Assembly: GCA_964581095.1 (NCBI GenBank)
Contig: CAZONK010000148.1
Location: 1 to 8,555 of the forward strand
Length of the DNA stretch: 8,555 bases
Origin: SZUA-230 sp964581095
GTDB lineage: Bacteria; Bacteroidota; Bacteroidia; Cytophagales; Cyclobacteriaceae
Reading direction: 5' to 3'
Positions 1 through 7,074 of the stretch are shown piece by piece. The notes under the pieces were generated by a model, which was not told the origin of the DNA, did not search any database, and worked only from the letters and a program-made list of their open reading frames with translations. A program made the position numbers and the translations under genes. The number at the start of each line of letters is the position of its first letter. Position 1 is the first letter of the stretch.

Positions 1-73
1 TCTGATTTGAAGCTGTTTAGTGGCGTAATAGATTTTCTAGTGCATAATGCGGGTTAATGGAGTTTTACAAAAA

Positions 74-152
74 ATCCTGTAAGGATGAAATATTATAAGA
101 AGGGAGGGCAGTCCCTTTCTTTGAAGAAGTAGCAATGTAGTTCCATAGGAAC
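74..152. repeat. Two 13-base hairpin repeat cores, 66 bases apart
   Basis: Two short palindromes share the same geometry, a 5-bp stem with a 3-base loop. The first is ATCCTGTAAGGAT at 74-86 and the second is GTTCCATAGGAAC at 140-152. Their centres (80 and 146) are 66 bases apart, and both are followed by similar bases (GATGAAATA and GATACGGG). From general knowledge, hairpins of this form (a GTA or ATA loop between complementary CC/GG arms, followed by GA-rich sequence) occur as dispersed intergenic repeats, often at regular spacing, in many Bacteroidota genomes. That this is a decayed two-unit array is inference. The rest of 1-214 holds no gene that I can support. Confidence 0.5.
97..121 (-). 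terminator. Possible terminator hairpin after the DUF5723 gene
   Basis: AAGAAGGGA (97-105) pairs with TCCCTTTCTT (112-121) around the six-base loop GGGCAG, with one bulged base. Read on the minus strand it lies about 95 bases beyond the stop of the DUF5723 gene and is followed by a moderately T-rich stretch. It could equally be part of the flanking hairpin repeat, because it sits between the two repeat cores. Confidence 0.3.
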
Positions 153-214
153 GATACGGGTTTTAATGTTTTTAATAAGGATTCACAGAATATCAATCTC
201 TCAATAAGGATAGA

Positions 215-1552
215 TTAATTATCCATCTTACCGGCCATGATATTCAGACCTACCCTGAAACTGACAAGACGGGCATCCTGTTGCTTGAAGATTAGTGCGC
301 TGAAACTATCGGCCAGACCGTAGATTTGAATCGGGCCAAACCGGGCTGAAAGTCCGGCACCAATGTTGCCAAATTGTTTGTTACGATAGGAAGTATTGAT
401 ACCTACATTCAGAATTTTCCCCAGTTTGATATTATAGGTGAGGCCAACAAGGGGCGTCAATCTCGATTTAAATACTTCACCTGCGAAAACCAACCCAAAA
501 TAGTGCATATCCTTGATAGCGTATGTGCCGCCAAGGTAGAACTTGCCTACAAGGGGTGTTGAATAAACAGTTCCTTCAACTTCTTCGGGATCAAATAAAT
601 TTCCTAAAGAATCCAACTCCTGTCCTATTACATCTGATTGTTCAGATTCAGTACCAATAAATTTCAAAAAATCTACACCTTCAAATGTATAGTTTACGTC
701 ATCGAACAAATAACTTTTAGTTTCCTGTTTCCAGGTGATCTTGCCCATGTCAAGGACAGCCGCAGAAAGATGTATGTTATCATTAAGCTGGTACTCAGCC
801 CCCAGGTCAAAAGCCCAACCGGCGTTGCTGTTTTTAAATAAAAAGTAATCTGTCTGGCCATTTTCAATAGCAGAGAGGCCGGCAGTATGCAAAGCCCAGG
901 CATCCATCGACAAATTAATACTGTCAATACTGCTTTGAATACTGCCGTTCAGTCCATCAATGGTGGCATTGGCTATTCCCTGAAGGTATTTTACCCGTAG
1001 TCCAACCGAGAGGTTATCCGTTATATTTCTTGTATAACCCAGGCCCAGTTCATTAAACAAGGTGGCACTAAGGTCCAATCGATTGATTGAAATTTGACTG
1101 ATATCATTTACACCCCCTTCGGTCCCTTTCAGGGCAAAACTTATCAGGTCTCCCGGAACAGTAAAAGCTCCGTCCACCCTTGAATTGGCTGTTAGGGAAA
1201 AAAACCCTATTTTAGTATTGAAACCTAAGAAGAGTAGCGCTACGTTTCCATCCAGTTCAATCTTGTTGTTTTCTTTCAGCCGGCCAAGAATTGAATTGCT
1301 ATTAAAACGCAGAGAATCATCTGCACCCCTGGTAAAAACATCATTGTAAGAGAGAGGAGAGGCAAATGCAAGATATACAGAAGATAGTACCGGTAATCCC
1401 ACGGTCACTTTCGCATCCGGGGTAATAGCGGGATTAATAAGATTTGATTGGGGAATGCTATTATGCATTTGATACAGCGTAATCTGATTTTGCCCAACCG
1501 CCATAGTGAAAGAGGAAATAAACAAAACAATGAGGATTTTATATTGCTTCAT
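215..1552 (-). CDS. DUF5723 family outer-membrane protein
   Basis: This encodes about 445 residues. The N-terminus is a Sec signal peptide (MKQYK, then a hydrophobic stretch to about residue 19) with likely cleavage before Gln21. The mature start (about residues 22-58) contains the pattern that marks DUF5723 proteins: LYQMHNSIPQSNLINPA, then a GLPVLSS segment. The remainder alternates polar and hydrophobic residues with many short Gly/Asn turns and ends in VSFRVGLNIMAGK, consistent with an outer-membrane beta-barrel. The function of the family is unknown. I chose the ATG at 1552; a TTG two codons upstream (1558) overlaps the stop of the preceding gene and is the alternative. Either way the gene follows the lipoprotein gene with essentially no gap, so the two are co-transcribed and probably translationally coupled. 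Family assignment is by recall of the conserved N-terminal pattern; the barrel topology is inferred. Confidence 0.8.
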   Translation of the reverse strand: MKQYKILIVLFISSFTMAVGQNQITLYQMHNSIPQSNLINPAITPDAKVTVGLPVLSSVYLAFASPLSYNDVFTRGADDSLRFNSNSILGRLKENNKIELDGNVALLFLGFNTKIGFFSLTANSRVDGAFTVPGDLISFALKGTEGGVNDISQISINRLDLSATLFNELGLGYTRNITDNLSVGLRVKYLQGIANATIDGLNGSIQSSIDSINLSMDAWALHTAGLSAIENGQTDYFLFKNSNAGWAFDLGAEYQLNDNIHLSAAVLDMGKITWKQETKSYLFDDVNYTFEGVDFLKFIGTESEQSDVIGQELDSLGNLFDPEEVEGTVYSTPLVGKFYLGGTYAIKDMHYFGLVFAGEVFKSRLTPLVGLTYNIKLGKILNVGINTSYRNKQFGNIGAGLSARFGPIQIYGLADSFSALIFKQQDARLVSFRVGLNIMAGKMDN

Positions 1553-1554
1553 TT

Positions 1555-3156
1555 TCAAAATGTTAAGGCGAATTCAGTTTGCATTCCAATTTTAATCTGC
1601 ATTTCATAATTGTCAAGTATCTTGACACTGTTGGCACCATTGTTCGTAGTATTTATAATTGCTTCAATACGGATGGAAGTAGCATCCTGGATACGGTTTA
1701 TTTTGTCAGCACTAAATTGAATTTGTACAGTTTTTTGAGAGCTTTCTGTTACATTTCCTTCGCCATCAACTTTTGCAGCTTCTACAATTCGTTGGTCAAT
1801 TTCATCAATTAATGTTTCCAGCACATTTCCATTGGGATCCAGAAAATGAATTTGCAAATCCAGGGAAAATGGAAATCCGTTGTCGGTAAATACCTGGAAT
1901 AATGCAAATACAATATTACTTACATCAGCTGCTCCATCAAATGGATATTCTTTTGTTGCCTTCAAATTGGATGCGCTTCCAATAAGCGGAACCCTTATCT
2001 CGAGGCTCATATTCAATTCACTTTCTCTCAATGCAAAATTTTCATTGGTCAAGCTTTGCGGGTTGAGCGTACCCTGAAAACCGTAGATAATTTTATTAGG
2101 AAGTATAGATAAAACATCACCCAGATTTGAATTATCGGCATTGATGGATAACAAAGTGAATATTGTATCTCCCAACTGCTCGACTGCAGGAAATCCAATT
2201 ACCTGGGGATCAGTGATTGAACCGGTAAGTTGTACTTCCTTTGTATCGTTGGAACCAATTAGCGAATTTAATTGGACTTCAACAGGAATGCCAAATCCAT
2301 TTCCAATTGTAAGATTTATCTCGGGCTTATCGAGTTGAAAAGAGCCCTCCCCAAGATTGTTGAAAAAGTTGAGTTTAATGGTATCTGCATCAGCGGTAAT
2401 TGATCGTTCGGCAATTTTGCCAAAAATTGATTTAAACTCAAAATCCAGAAGTTCGAGCGAAAGATCAAATGATTGGTTATCAAAAACGTCTTCACCTTTA
2501 TAAAACAAGGTAATTTCTACTTCAAAAATAAACCTGTTCACAGATGTACCATTTTCGGTTAAATCAACTTTCAGATCGGAGAGATCAATAATGTCGGTAA
2601 AATCGAAGGAAGGTTGTTGTCCGTTATACTCCCATTCAAATTTATCTTCCTCGATAACACCATTGCTGGAAAGGGACAAAAAACGGAAGATGGCTTCACC
2701 GGATGCCGGGAAGTTAGAGTCCAGGTCCAATTTCATTTCACCGGATTCAAGAAATACTGAATCTATTTCGTCACCTTCTGGGGTTACTATGGTAAATGAA
2801 AAAGTTTGCTTTTTGGTAATGGTTAAATCAATTGGTAAAGCCACCAATTCTCCGGTTGTAAAGCTAAAAGACTCACGAGTTGTAGTATTGGGTATTTTTA
2901 TGTGAGATTCAGCATCCTGAGAAAATATTGGGCCACTGTCGTAAACAAGTGTAATTAACCCTGTTTCATCAATTTCAATAATGGATGCAGAATCTGAATT
3001 CTCCAGGAATTCTTTAAACCCAAAAGTAGAATTTACGAGCGGTAAGGCAAATTTTGGATTAAATGTTAGCTGTGCAATATTATTTGTTTCGAATCCGCTA
3101 ATACATCCGGAAAGAAAACCTGTTAGTACCAGCAGATTAAAAAATGACCTTTTCAA
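1555..3156 (-). CDS. Uncharacterised large lipoprotein
   Basis: I do not recognise a named family. The 533-residue product begins MKRSFFNLLVLTGFLSGC, a lipoprotein signal peptide with lipobox LSGC and Cys18 as the lipidated residue, so the mature protein should be membrane-anchored and face the periplasm or the cell surface. The segment after the Cys reads FNPKFALPLVNSTFGFKEFL (about residues 32-51), and the body is rich in beta-strand-like stretches and acidic and Asn/Ser residues, with no visible catalytic motif. A succession of immunoglobulin-like or other beta-sandwich domains is plausible but not shown. The start is TTG: no in-frame ATG occurs between it and the upstream in-frame TAG at 3192-3190, and the signal peptide begins exactly there. 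Its stop (TGA, 1557-1555) abuts the DUF5723 gene, suggesting a lipoprotein that works with or beside that barrel. Gene call is firm; role is unknown. Confidence 0.85.
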   Translation of the reverse strand: MKRSFFNLLVLTGFLSGCISGFETNNIAQLTFNPKFALPLVNSTFGFKEFLENSDSASIIEIDETGLITLVYDSGPIFSQDAESHIKIPNTTTRESFSFTTGELVALPIDLTITKKQTFSFTIVTPEGDEIDSVFLESGEMKLDLDSNFPASGEAIFRFLSLSSNGVIEEDKFEWEYNGQQPSFDFTDIIDLSDLKVDLTENGTSVNRFIFEVEITLFYKGEDVFDNQSFDLSLELLDFEFKSIFGKIAERSITADADTIKLNFFNNLGEGSFQLDKPEINLTIGNGFGIPVEVQLNSLIGSNDTKEVQLTGSITDPQVIGFPAVEQLGDTIFTLLSINADNSNLGDVLSILPNKIIYGFQGTLNPQSLTNENFALRESELNMSLEIRVPLIGSASNLKATKEYPFDGAADVSNIVFALFQVFTDNGFPFSLDLQIHFLDPNGNVLETLIDEIDQRIVEAAKVDGEGNVTESSQKTVQIQFSADKINRIQDATSIRIEAIINTTNNGANSVKILDNYEMQIKIGMQTEFALTF

Positions 3157-3246
3157 AATTATTAAATTGTTTAACCTCTTATTAATGCCCTATCCACAGC
3201 AATGGTAAACAAATTTCATGAACAAATGCAAATAATTTTTTAGAAC

Positions 3247-3270
3247 TAACCATCTAACTATTATAAATTA
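3247..3270 (+). repeat. AT-rich 24-base repeat, copy 1 (other copy 8503-8526)
   Basis: These 24 bases match 8503-8526 at 21 of 24 positions by direct alignment with no gap; both copies begin TAACCAT and end AATTA. Copy 1 lies about 90 bases upstream of the lipoprotein gene start. The sequence is AT-rich, so part of the match may be compositional, but an ungapped match this long is more than I would expect by chance. Function is unknown. Confidence 0.35.
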
Positions 3271-3417
3271 AGTTAGTTGATTAAATCGATACCTTGAATT
3301 ATTAATCAAATTGTAACTATCTGATTGGAAAATTTAAAGACAAACTACAATTCAAGACTATGAATTCGACTAACTATAAGCTTAGAAAAGTACAATTAAA
3401 TGAAGGTTACACGTGCT

Positions 3418-3638
3418 ATGAAATGAGTTTCCATGTCCCCCTCTTTGAGGGGGTTAGGGGGAGGAAAAAATCAAATTCAAGCCACTTCTTTTTGCATATA
3501 TGGGAATTGAATACTACGTAAGTATCCAAGCATGGAAATAAATACCACCCCCTTCCCACGCGCAATTTCCACGCTATTCCCCCGCCCGCCTGCCAAAGTT
3601 GTACGGACAGGCCAGCGGGGGACATTGGAACATGAAAT
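3418..3638. mobile_element. MITE-like non-coding element with GC-rich hairpins
   Basis: The ends form an imperfect inverted repeat: GTTTCCATGTCCCCC at 3427-3441, and GGGGGACATTGGAAC at 3617-3631, whose reverse complement is GTTCCAATGTCCCCC. Just outside lies a direct repeat, ATGAAAT at 3418-3424 and 3632-3638, a candidate target-site duplication. Each end carries a hairpin: CCCCCTC TTT GAGGGGG at 3437-3453 (perfect 7-bp stem), and CCCCCGC at 3579-3585 pairing with the GCGGGGG at 3615-3621, extended imperfectly by GCCTG/CAGGC. The body of about 205 bases is strikingly more GC-rich at its ends than the flanks and codes for nothing convincing. A MITE, or another dispersed non-autonomous repeat, is the inference; no transposase is present in the window. 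Confidence 0.5.
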
Positions 3639-3715
3639 CAATGCTTTGTTAATTAATAATATCTAAATGGTTAATTCTATATTTAATTGAAATGAGATGA
3701 GACTGAAGTTCAATG

Positions 3716-3741
3716 GTTTACAAGTTTGATACTTGATAAAC
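3716..3741 (-). terminator. Hairpin downstream of the DUF3179 gene
   Basis: GTTTACAAGT (3716-3725) pairs with ACTTG-A-TAAAC (3731-3741) around a five-base loop, a 10-bp stem with one bulged base. It begins 58 bases past the stop of the minus-strand DUF3179 gene. No strong T tract follows on the minus strand, so a role as an intrinsic terminator is tentative; mRNA 3'-end stabilisation is an alternative. Confidence 0.35.
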
Positions 3742-3799
3742 GAGGGAACAATATGATGAAATTCCTTTACAGATTTTTTTTGATTGAATTTGATAGGCA

Positions 3800-4894
3800 C
3801 TACTGACCGTAAATTTCAGAATCATGGTAGAATGTGGCCCACGCAAACCAATACGCCATAAATGATTTGGGAATGAGAAGCTGCTGGCCTTTTCTGGGGC
3901 CATCTATTGCGGTGCCAAAGACATCCCATTTGTTTCCCTCGGTGTCAGACATAATTGCAGGAAAATCACTGTTCAATGGTTGAAATTTTATCTCAGTACC
4001 GTCTTCCAGATGCGTTTCAAATGCTACCATGAAATTTAAGTCAGTGCTACCGGCTACAACAAAGCTATCCCCCTGCAACTGGTCGTGAATTACAGTGACA
4101 GGACCCTCGAATGAATTAAAACGATATGCTTTACCTTCACCATTTACTGTAATGCCAAATATCCGTTCTTTACGTGAAAGCCGTTCATCAAAAACATCAA
4201 TAGGAAACATGAGAAATGGATCTGTCCTGTAATCTGCTCCGGTAAGTGGTTCGATATATGGATAACTGCCATATGGCCTTTTGAATTCGGTATTCAACGA
4301 AACCACTTTCGACTGCGGATACATTTTTTCCCAGGTACTCCATTTAGTTTCAATGATAGCATGCATATCAGGTTCCTCGCCTATTTTTTCTCCATTTATA
4401 CACTTCAACAACATTTGTGACCACAAGCTCCCGCTTCGACGATCGTAGGGGATTAAATTGGAGTTATACAAAAGGCCGGATACGCCAAACGAAGAAAATT
4501 CTTTTGTTAGTAACATATTCCAGGCTGTACCACTACCTGTAAGCGGGCAGTAATTAATTGAAAATTGATGTGAATCTACCTTGTCATTTATGATTTCATG
4601 CCAATCGAGAATTTTATGAGGATATGCAAAAAACTCGTTTCCCATCTTGATTCCAATCACCAGGTCATTTTCATCGAGGAAATCAATCTCGGTTGCCAAA
4701 ACCTTTTCGGGAATTTCCAGTGCAGGGATCCCATCCTGCCCAGGACCAGCATCAATCACTTTTGACTTGCTAACAAGCCACTGGTCATTTGGAGTAACAC
4801 TCTGGAAGGCATTATAAGGTAATGGATCTTTTTCGCAGGACCAGGCAATACTTAGCAGAAGTGCAGAAGTTAGGTAGATCAGTGGTTTTCCCAT
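3800..4894 (-). CDS. DUF3179 domain-containing lipoprotein
   Basis: The 364-residue product starts MGKPLIYLTSALLLSIAWSC, a lipoprotein signal peptide with Cys20 as the anchor; the next residues, EKD, are charged. The rest matches the DUF3179 family along its length: DGIPAL (54-59), YPHKIL followed by WHEIIND (91-104), the hallmark NYCPLTGS (114-121), GVSGLLYNS (137-145), YDRRSGSLWSQ (150-160), and SKVVSL (195-200). The family has no established biochemical function; its conserved Cys, His and Asp/Arg residues suggest a binding or catalytic site. I chose the ATG at 4894 because the signal peptide begins there; a TTG four codons upstream (4906) is possible but adds little. The gene stands alone, divergent from the amidohydrolase gene, with a 165-base shared upstream region. 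Family call is strong by motif; role is unknown. Confidence 0.9.
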   Translation of the reverse strand: MGKPLIYLTSALLLSIAWSCEKDPLPYNAFQSVTPNDQWLVSKSKVIDAGPGQDGIPALEIPEKVLATEIDFLDENDLVIGIKMGNEFFAYPHKILDWHEIINDKVDSHQFSINYCPLTGSGTAWNMLLTKEFSSFGVSGLLYNSNLIPYDRRSGSLWSQMLLKCINGEKIGEEPDMHAIIETKWSTWEKMYPQSKVVSLNTEFKRPYGSYPYIEPLTGADYRTDPFLMFPIDVFDERLSRKERIFGITVNGEGKAYRFNSFEGPVTVIHDQLQGDSFVVAGSTDLNFMVAFETHLEDGTEIKFQPLNSDFPAIMSDTEGNKWDVFGTAIDGPRKGQQLLIPKSFMAYWFAWATFYHDSEIYGQ

Positions 4895-4979
4895 AAGTAA
4901 AATCAAAACACAAGCTTGCCCCGAATAGTTCGGTATGATTGCATAAAGTTACAATGTTTAACCGAAAGGCTGAAAGAGT

Positions 4980-5006
4980 AAAATTGTCAAAAGGATTGAC
5001 AATTTT
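4980..5006. promoter_or_regulatory. Perfect 11-base inverted repeat in the divergent promoter region
   Basis: AAAATTGTCAA (4980-4990) and TTGACAATTTT (4996-5006) are perfect reverse complements around AAGGA. The repeat lies 54 bases upstream of the amidohydrolase start and 86 bases upstream of the DUF3179 start, so it is not a terminator of either gene. A binding site for a dimeric regulator controlling one or both genes is the simplest inference; the regulator is not in the window. A second, smaller palindrome, CCGAATAGTTCGG, occupies 4921-4933 within the probable leader of the DUF3179 gene. Confidence 0.5.
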
Positions 5007-5059
5007 GTGTTTAAATAAGTATTATAGCGGGTTGGTATTGATCATTTAAATTAATTACA

Positions 5060-6157
5060 ATGAATTTTAAAGGGCCTCTGTTGCTTATTGTATTTATAGG
5101 AATAACCCTGATTGCATGCTCCCAAAGCATGGATTGGGAAGCATATGATCCTCCTTCTACGCTTAAGGTTCCTGAACATCCGGTAACCAAAGCAAAGTAT
5201 CCATTTATTGATGTTCACAATCATCAGTTTGGGATGCCCGACCAGGACTTGTCGAAACTAGCTGGGGAAATGGATGAAATTAATATGGCCGTGATGGTAA
5301 ACCTGAGTGGTCGTGGCCGGGGTAGCGTGGAACATTTGGCGGGGGCTATCCGCAATGTAAAGGATAATTTCCCGAACCGGTTTATTGTTTTTACAAATGT
5401 TGACTTTAACAATATTGATCAAGCGGGATGGACTGAAAAAACTGTTAAACAAATTGAAGACGATGTAAAAAGAGGGGCCAACGGGCTGAAAATATATAAA
5501 AGTCTTGGGATGTATTCGAAAGACAGTAAGGGTAACAGGGTACATATCGATGACCCCCGTATTGATCCTGTTTGGGCAAAATGTGGTGAGTTGGGTATTC
5601 CGGTTCTCATTCATGCTGCCGACCCCAAACCTTTTTGGTCACCAATGAACGATCAAAATGAACGTTGGCTGGAGTTGAAAATCCGTCCACGTCGAAAGCG
5701 AAGTGATACCGATCCGGCTCCATGGCAGACCATTATCAATGAGCAGCACAACATTTTCAGAAAACATCCAAATACTATTTTTATTAATGCGCATATGGGC
5801 TGGTATGCCAATGACCTCCCAACACTTGGTGGGCTGATGGAAGAGTTTCCTAATATGTATGTTGAGATTGGGGCGGTTATTGCCGAGCTGGGGCGGCAAC
5901 CACGGAATGCGAAAAAGTTTTTCACAAAGTACCAGGATCGTGTATTATTTGGAAAAGATTCCTACCATCCGGAAGAATACTATACTTATTTCAGAATACT
6001 GGAAACGGACGATGAATATTTTCCATACTATAAAAGATACCATGCATTCTGGCGAATGTACGGATTGGACCTGGAGGATGGGGTCCTTAAAAAACTCTAC
6101 TACAAAAACGCACTAAATATTATACCCAATATTGATAAATCACTTTTCCCTGACTAA
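5060..6157 (+). CDS. Exported amidohydrolase (Amidohydro-rel/Amidohydrolase_2 type, TIM barrel)
   Basis: A 365-residue metal-dependent hydrolase of the amidohydrolase superfamily. The N-terminus (MNFKGPLLLIVFIGITLIAC) is a lipoprotein signal peptide with lipobox LIAC and Cys20, so the enzyme should be anchored in the envelope. Expected metal-site landmarks follow in order: the HxH of strand 1 in DVHNHQF (His53, His55), a candidate Lys in LKIYK (144/147), His185 in IHAADP, His245 in NAHMGW, and Asp300 in LFGKD. This order fits the Amidohydrolase_2 (PF04909-like) branch, which includes decarboxylases and lactonases acting on carboxylated or aromatic compounds; the substrate cannot be read from sequence. 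The last landmark is FGKD where FGSD or FGTD is more usual. It is followed after 11 bases by an SDR gene, suggesting one operon. The ATG start is preceded by an A/T-rich leader without a Shine-Dalgarno sequence. Confidence 0.88.
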   Translation: MNFKGPLLLIVFIGITLIACSQSMDWEAYDPPSTLKVPEHPVTKAKYPFIDVHNHQFGMPDQDLSKLAGEMDEINMAVMVNLSGRGRGSVEHLAGAIRNVKDNFPNRFIVFTNVDFNNIDQAGWTEKTVKQIEDDVKRGANGLKIYKSLGMYSKDSKGNRVHIDDPRIDPVWAKCGELGIPVLIHAADPKPFWSPMNDQNERWLELKIRPRRKRSDTDPAPWQTIINEQHNIFRKHPNTIFINAHMGWYANDLPTLGGLMEEFPNMYVEIGAVIAELGRQPRNAKKFFTKYQDRVLFGKDSYHPEEYYTYFRILETDDEYFPYYKRYHAFWRMYGLDLEDGVLKKLYYKNALNIIPNIDKSLFPD

Positions 6158-6168
6158 ATTTATCAGAG

Positions 6169-6927
6169 ATGAAAATTGATCTTTCTGGTCAAAATATTCT
6201 TGTTACCGGCGCTTCACGTGGGATCGGCAAGGCAATAGCAATACTTCTTGCATCCTGTGGGGCAAAAGTTGCTGTGCATTATCACCAAAATGAACAACAT
6301 GCACGATCTACAGCCAACGAAATTGGGCGAAGGGCATTTTTATTTAAGGCAGACTTATCACAAATTATGGAAGTTAATGCGCTTTTCCAGGATGTGGTAA
6401 GAGAGTTTGGGCAACTTCATACTGTAGTTAACAATGCAGGAATTGCCATTAAATCCAATCCGGATGACGATGATCTGGAGTTTGTTGATAACTGGCTCCA
6501 AACGATGGAAGTTAATCTCAACGCGGTAGGGTATTTATCAAAACTTGCCATTTCACATTTCAGTGAATTTGGCGGTGGTAGGTTCATCAATATTTCGTCG
6601 AGGGCAGCATTTCGGGGAGATACACGCGATTATCTTGCTTATGCAGCTTCAAAAGGGGGAGTGGTAGCCCTTACCCGGTCGATTGCACGGGCTTATGGAA
6701 AAGAAGGCATCGTGGCATTTAACGTCGCTCCGGGTTTTACACGAACCGATATGGCACAGGATTTTATCGATGAATATGGTGAAGGATTTGCGGTCGATGA
6801 TATTGCACTTAACCGGATGACCGAACCCAAAGACATTGCACCTTTGGTTGCCCTGCTGGCAAGCGGCCTGGCCGACCATGCAACAGGCGGGACTTTTGAT
6901 ATGAATGCAGGAAGTTATGTTCATTAA
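6169..6927 (+). CDS. SDR family NAD(P)-dependent oxidoreductase (FabG-like)
   Basis: A 252-residue classical short-chain dehydrogenase/reductase, normal length for the family. The visible landmarks are the nucleotide-binding TGASRGIG (13-20), Asp62 (KADLS), NNAG (88-91), Asn116, the catalytic ISS with Ser144, the YAASK motif with Tyr158 and Lys162, and PG at 188-189. It reduces or oxidises a carbonyl/alcohol with NAD(P)H in the cytoplasm; 3-oxoacyl-ACP reductase-like sequence is the nearest description, but the true substrate is not determined. There is no signal peptide, unlike the amidohydrolase just upstream, so the two enzymes would work in different compartments even though they are probably co-transcribed (11-base gap). 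It is not the housekeeping fabG on context, as no other fatty-acid synthesis gene is nearby. The ATG is the only sensible start. Confidence 0.92.
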   Translation: MKIDLSGQNILVTGASRGIGKAIAILLASCGAKVAVHYHQNEQHARSTANEIGRRAFLFKADLSQIMEVNALFQDVVREFGQLHTVVNNAGIAIKSNPDDDDLEFVDNWLQTMEVNLNAVGYLSKLAISHFSEFGGGRFINISSRAAFRGDTRDYLAYAASKGGVVALTRSIARAYGKEGIVAFNVAPGFTRTDMAQDFIDEYGEGFAVDDIALNRMTEPKDIAPLVALLASGLADHATGGTFDMNAGSYVH

Positions 6928-6966
6928 TTTAAATCAATCGTTTAAGTAAGCAAAAAGGATAATATT

Positions 6967-7006
6967 AACCCCACTGGTACCCTCCCGGGAGGGGTAGGGG
7001 TGGGTT
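6967..7006. repeat. GC-rich palindrome with G-quadruplex motif
   Basis: CCCTCCCGGGAGGG (6980-6993) is a perfect 14-base palindrome. It is embedded in a longer imperfect one whose outer arms are AACCCCAC (6967-6974) and GTGGGTT (7000-7006). The right half reads GGGAGGGGTAGGGGTGGG (6987-7004), four G-tracts with loops of 1, 2 and 1 bases, a textbook G-quadruplex pattern on the plus strand. It resembles the left end of the element at 3437-3464 (hairpin, then TA, then a G-tract, then one base, then GG). It sits 39 bases after the SDR stop and 68 bases before tag. A dispersed intergenic repeat is likely; it has no T tract, so I do not call it a terminator. Confidence 0.6.
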
Positions 7007-7074
7007 CATTACTAAAATCATTCAATTATTATTAAAATTGATGATTCTTAGGACAATCACTAAAAAAATCAGCT

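Larger units (their letters stand above)
3157..3799. other. 643-base intergenic region, no supported gene
   Basis: No coding sequence is supported here. The small open frames are low-quality and run through the GC-rich repeat. The part next to the lipoprotein gene (3200-3400) is AT-rich and contains nested inverted repeats: AACTAAC 3244-3250 with GTTAGTT 3272-3278, and TTGATTAA 3277-3284 with TTAATCAA 3302-3309. It should contain the promoter of the minus-strand operon, but I see no exact TAnnTTTG element, so I do not place one. The middle (3418-3638) is a MITE-like element and 3716-3741 is a hairpin; both are listed separately. Confidence 0.7.

Noticed and set aside
2591..2905. 104-residue open frame on the plus strand
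   Set aside because: It lies wholly antisense to the lipoprotein gene, which has a signal peptide and continuous coding character. The antisense product resembles no family.
3416..3625. 69-residue open frame on the minus strand
   Set aside because: It runs through the GC-rich hairpins and inverted repeats of the MITE-like element; the product is low-complexity and has no recognisable domain.
4944..4951. Possible -7 element TAACTTTA for the DUF3179 gene on the minus strand
   Set aside because: It matches the consensus at all but the last base, but no TTG lies about 19 bases upstream, so the evidence is too weak to list.
5258..5614. 118-residue open frame on the minus strand
   Set aside because: It is antisense to the amidohydrolase, whose motifs run through the same bases.
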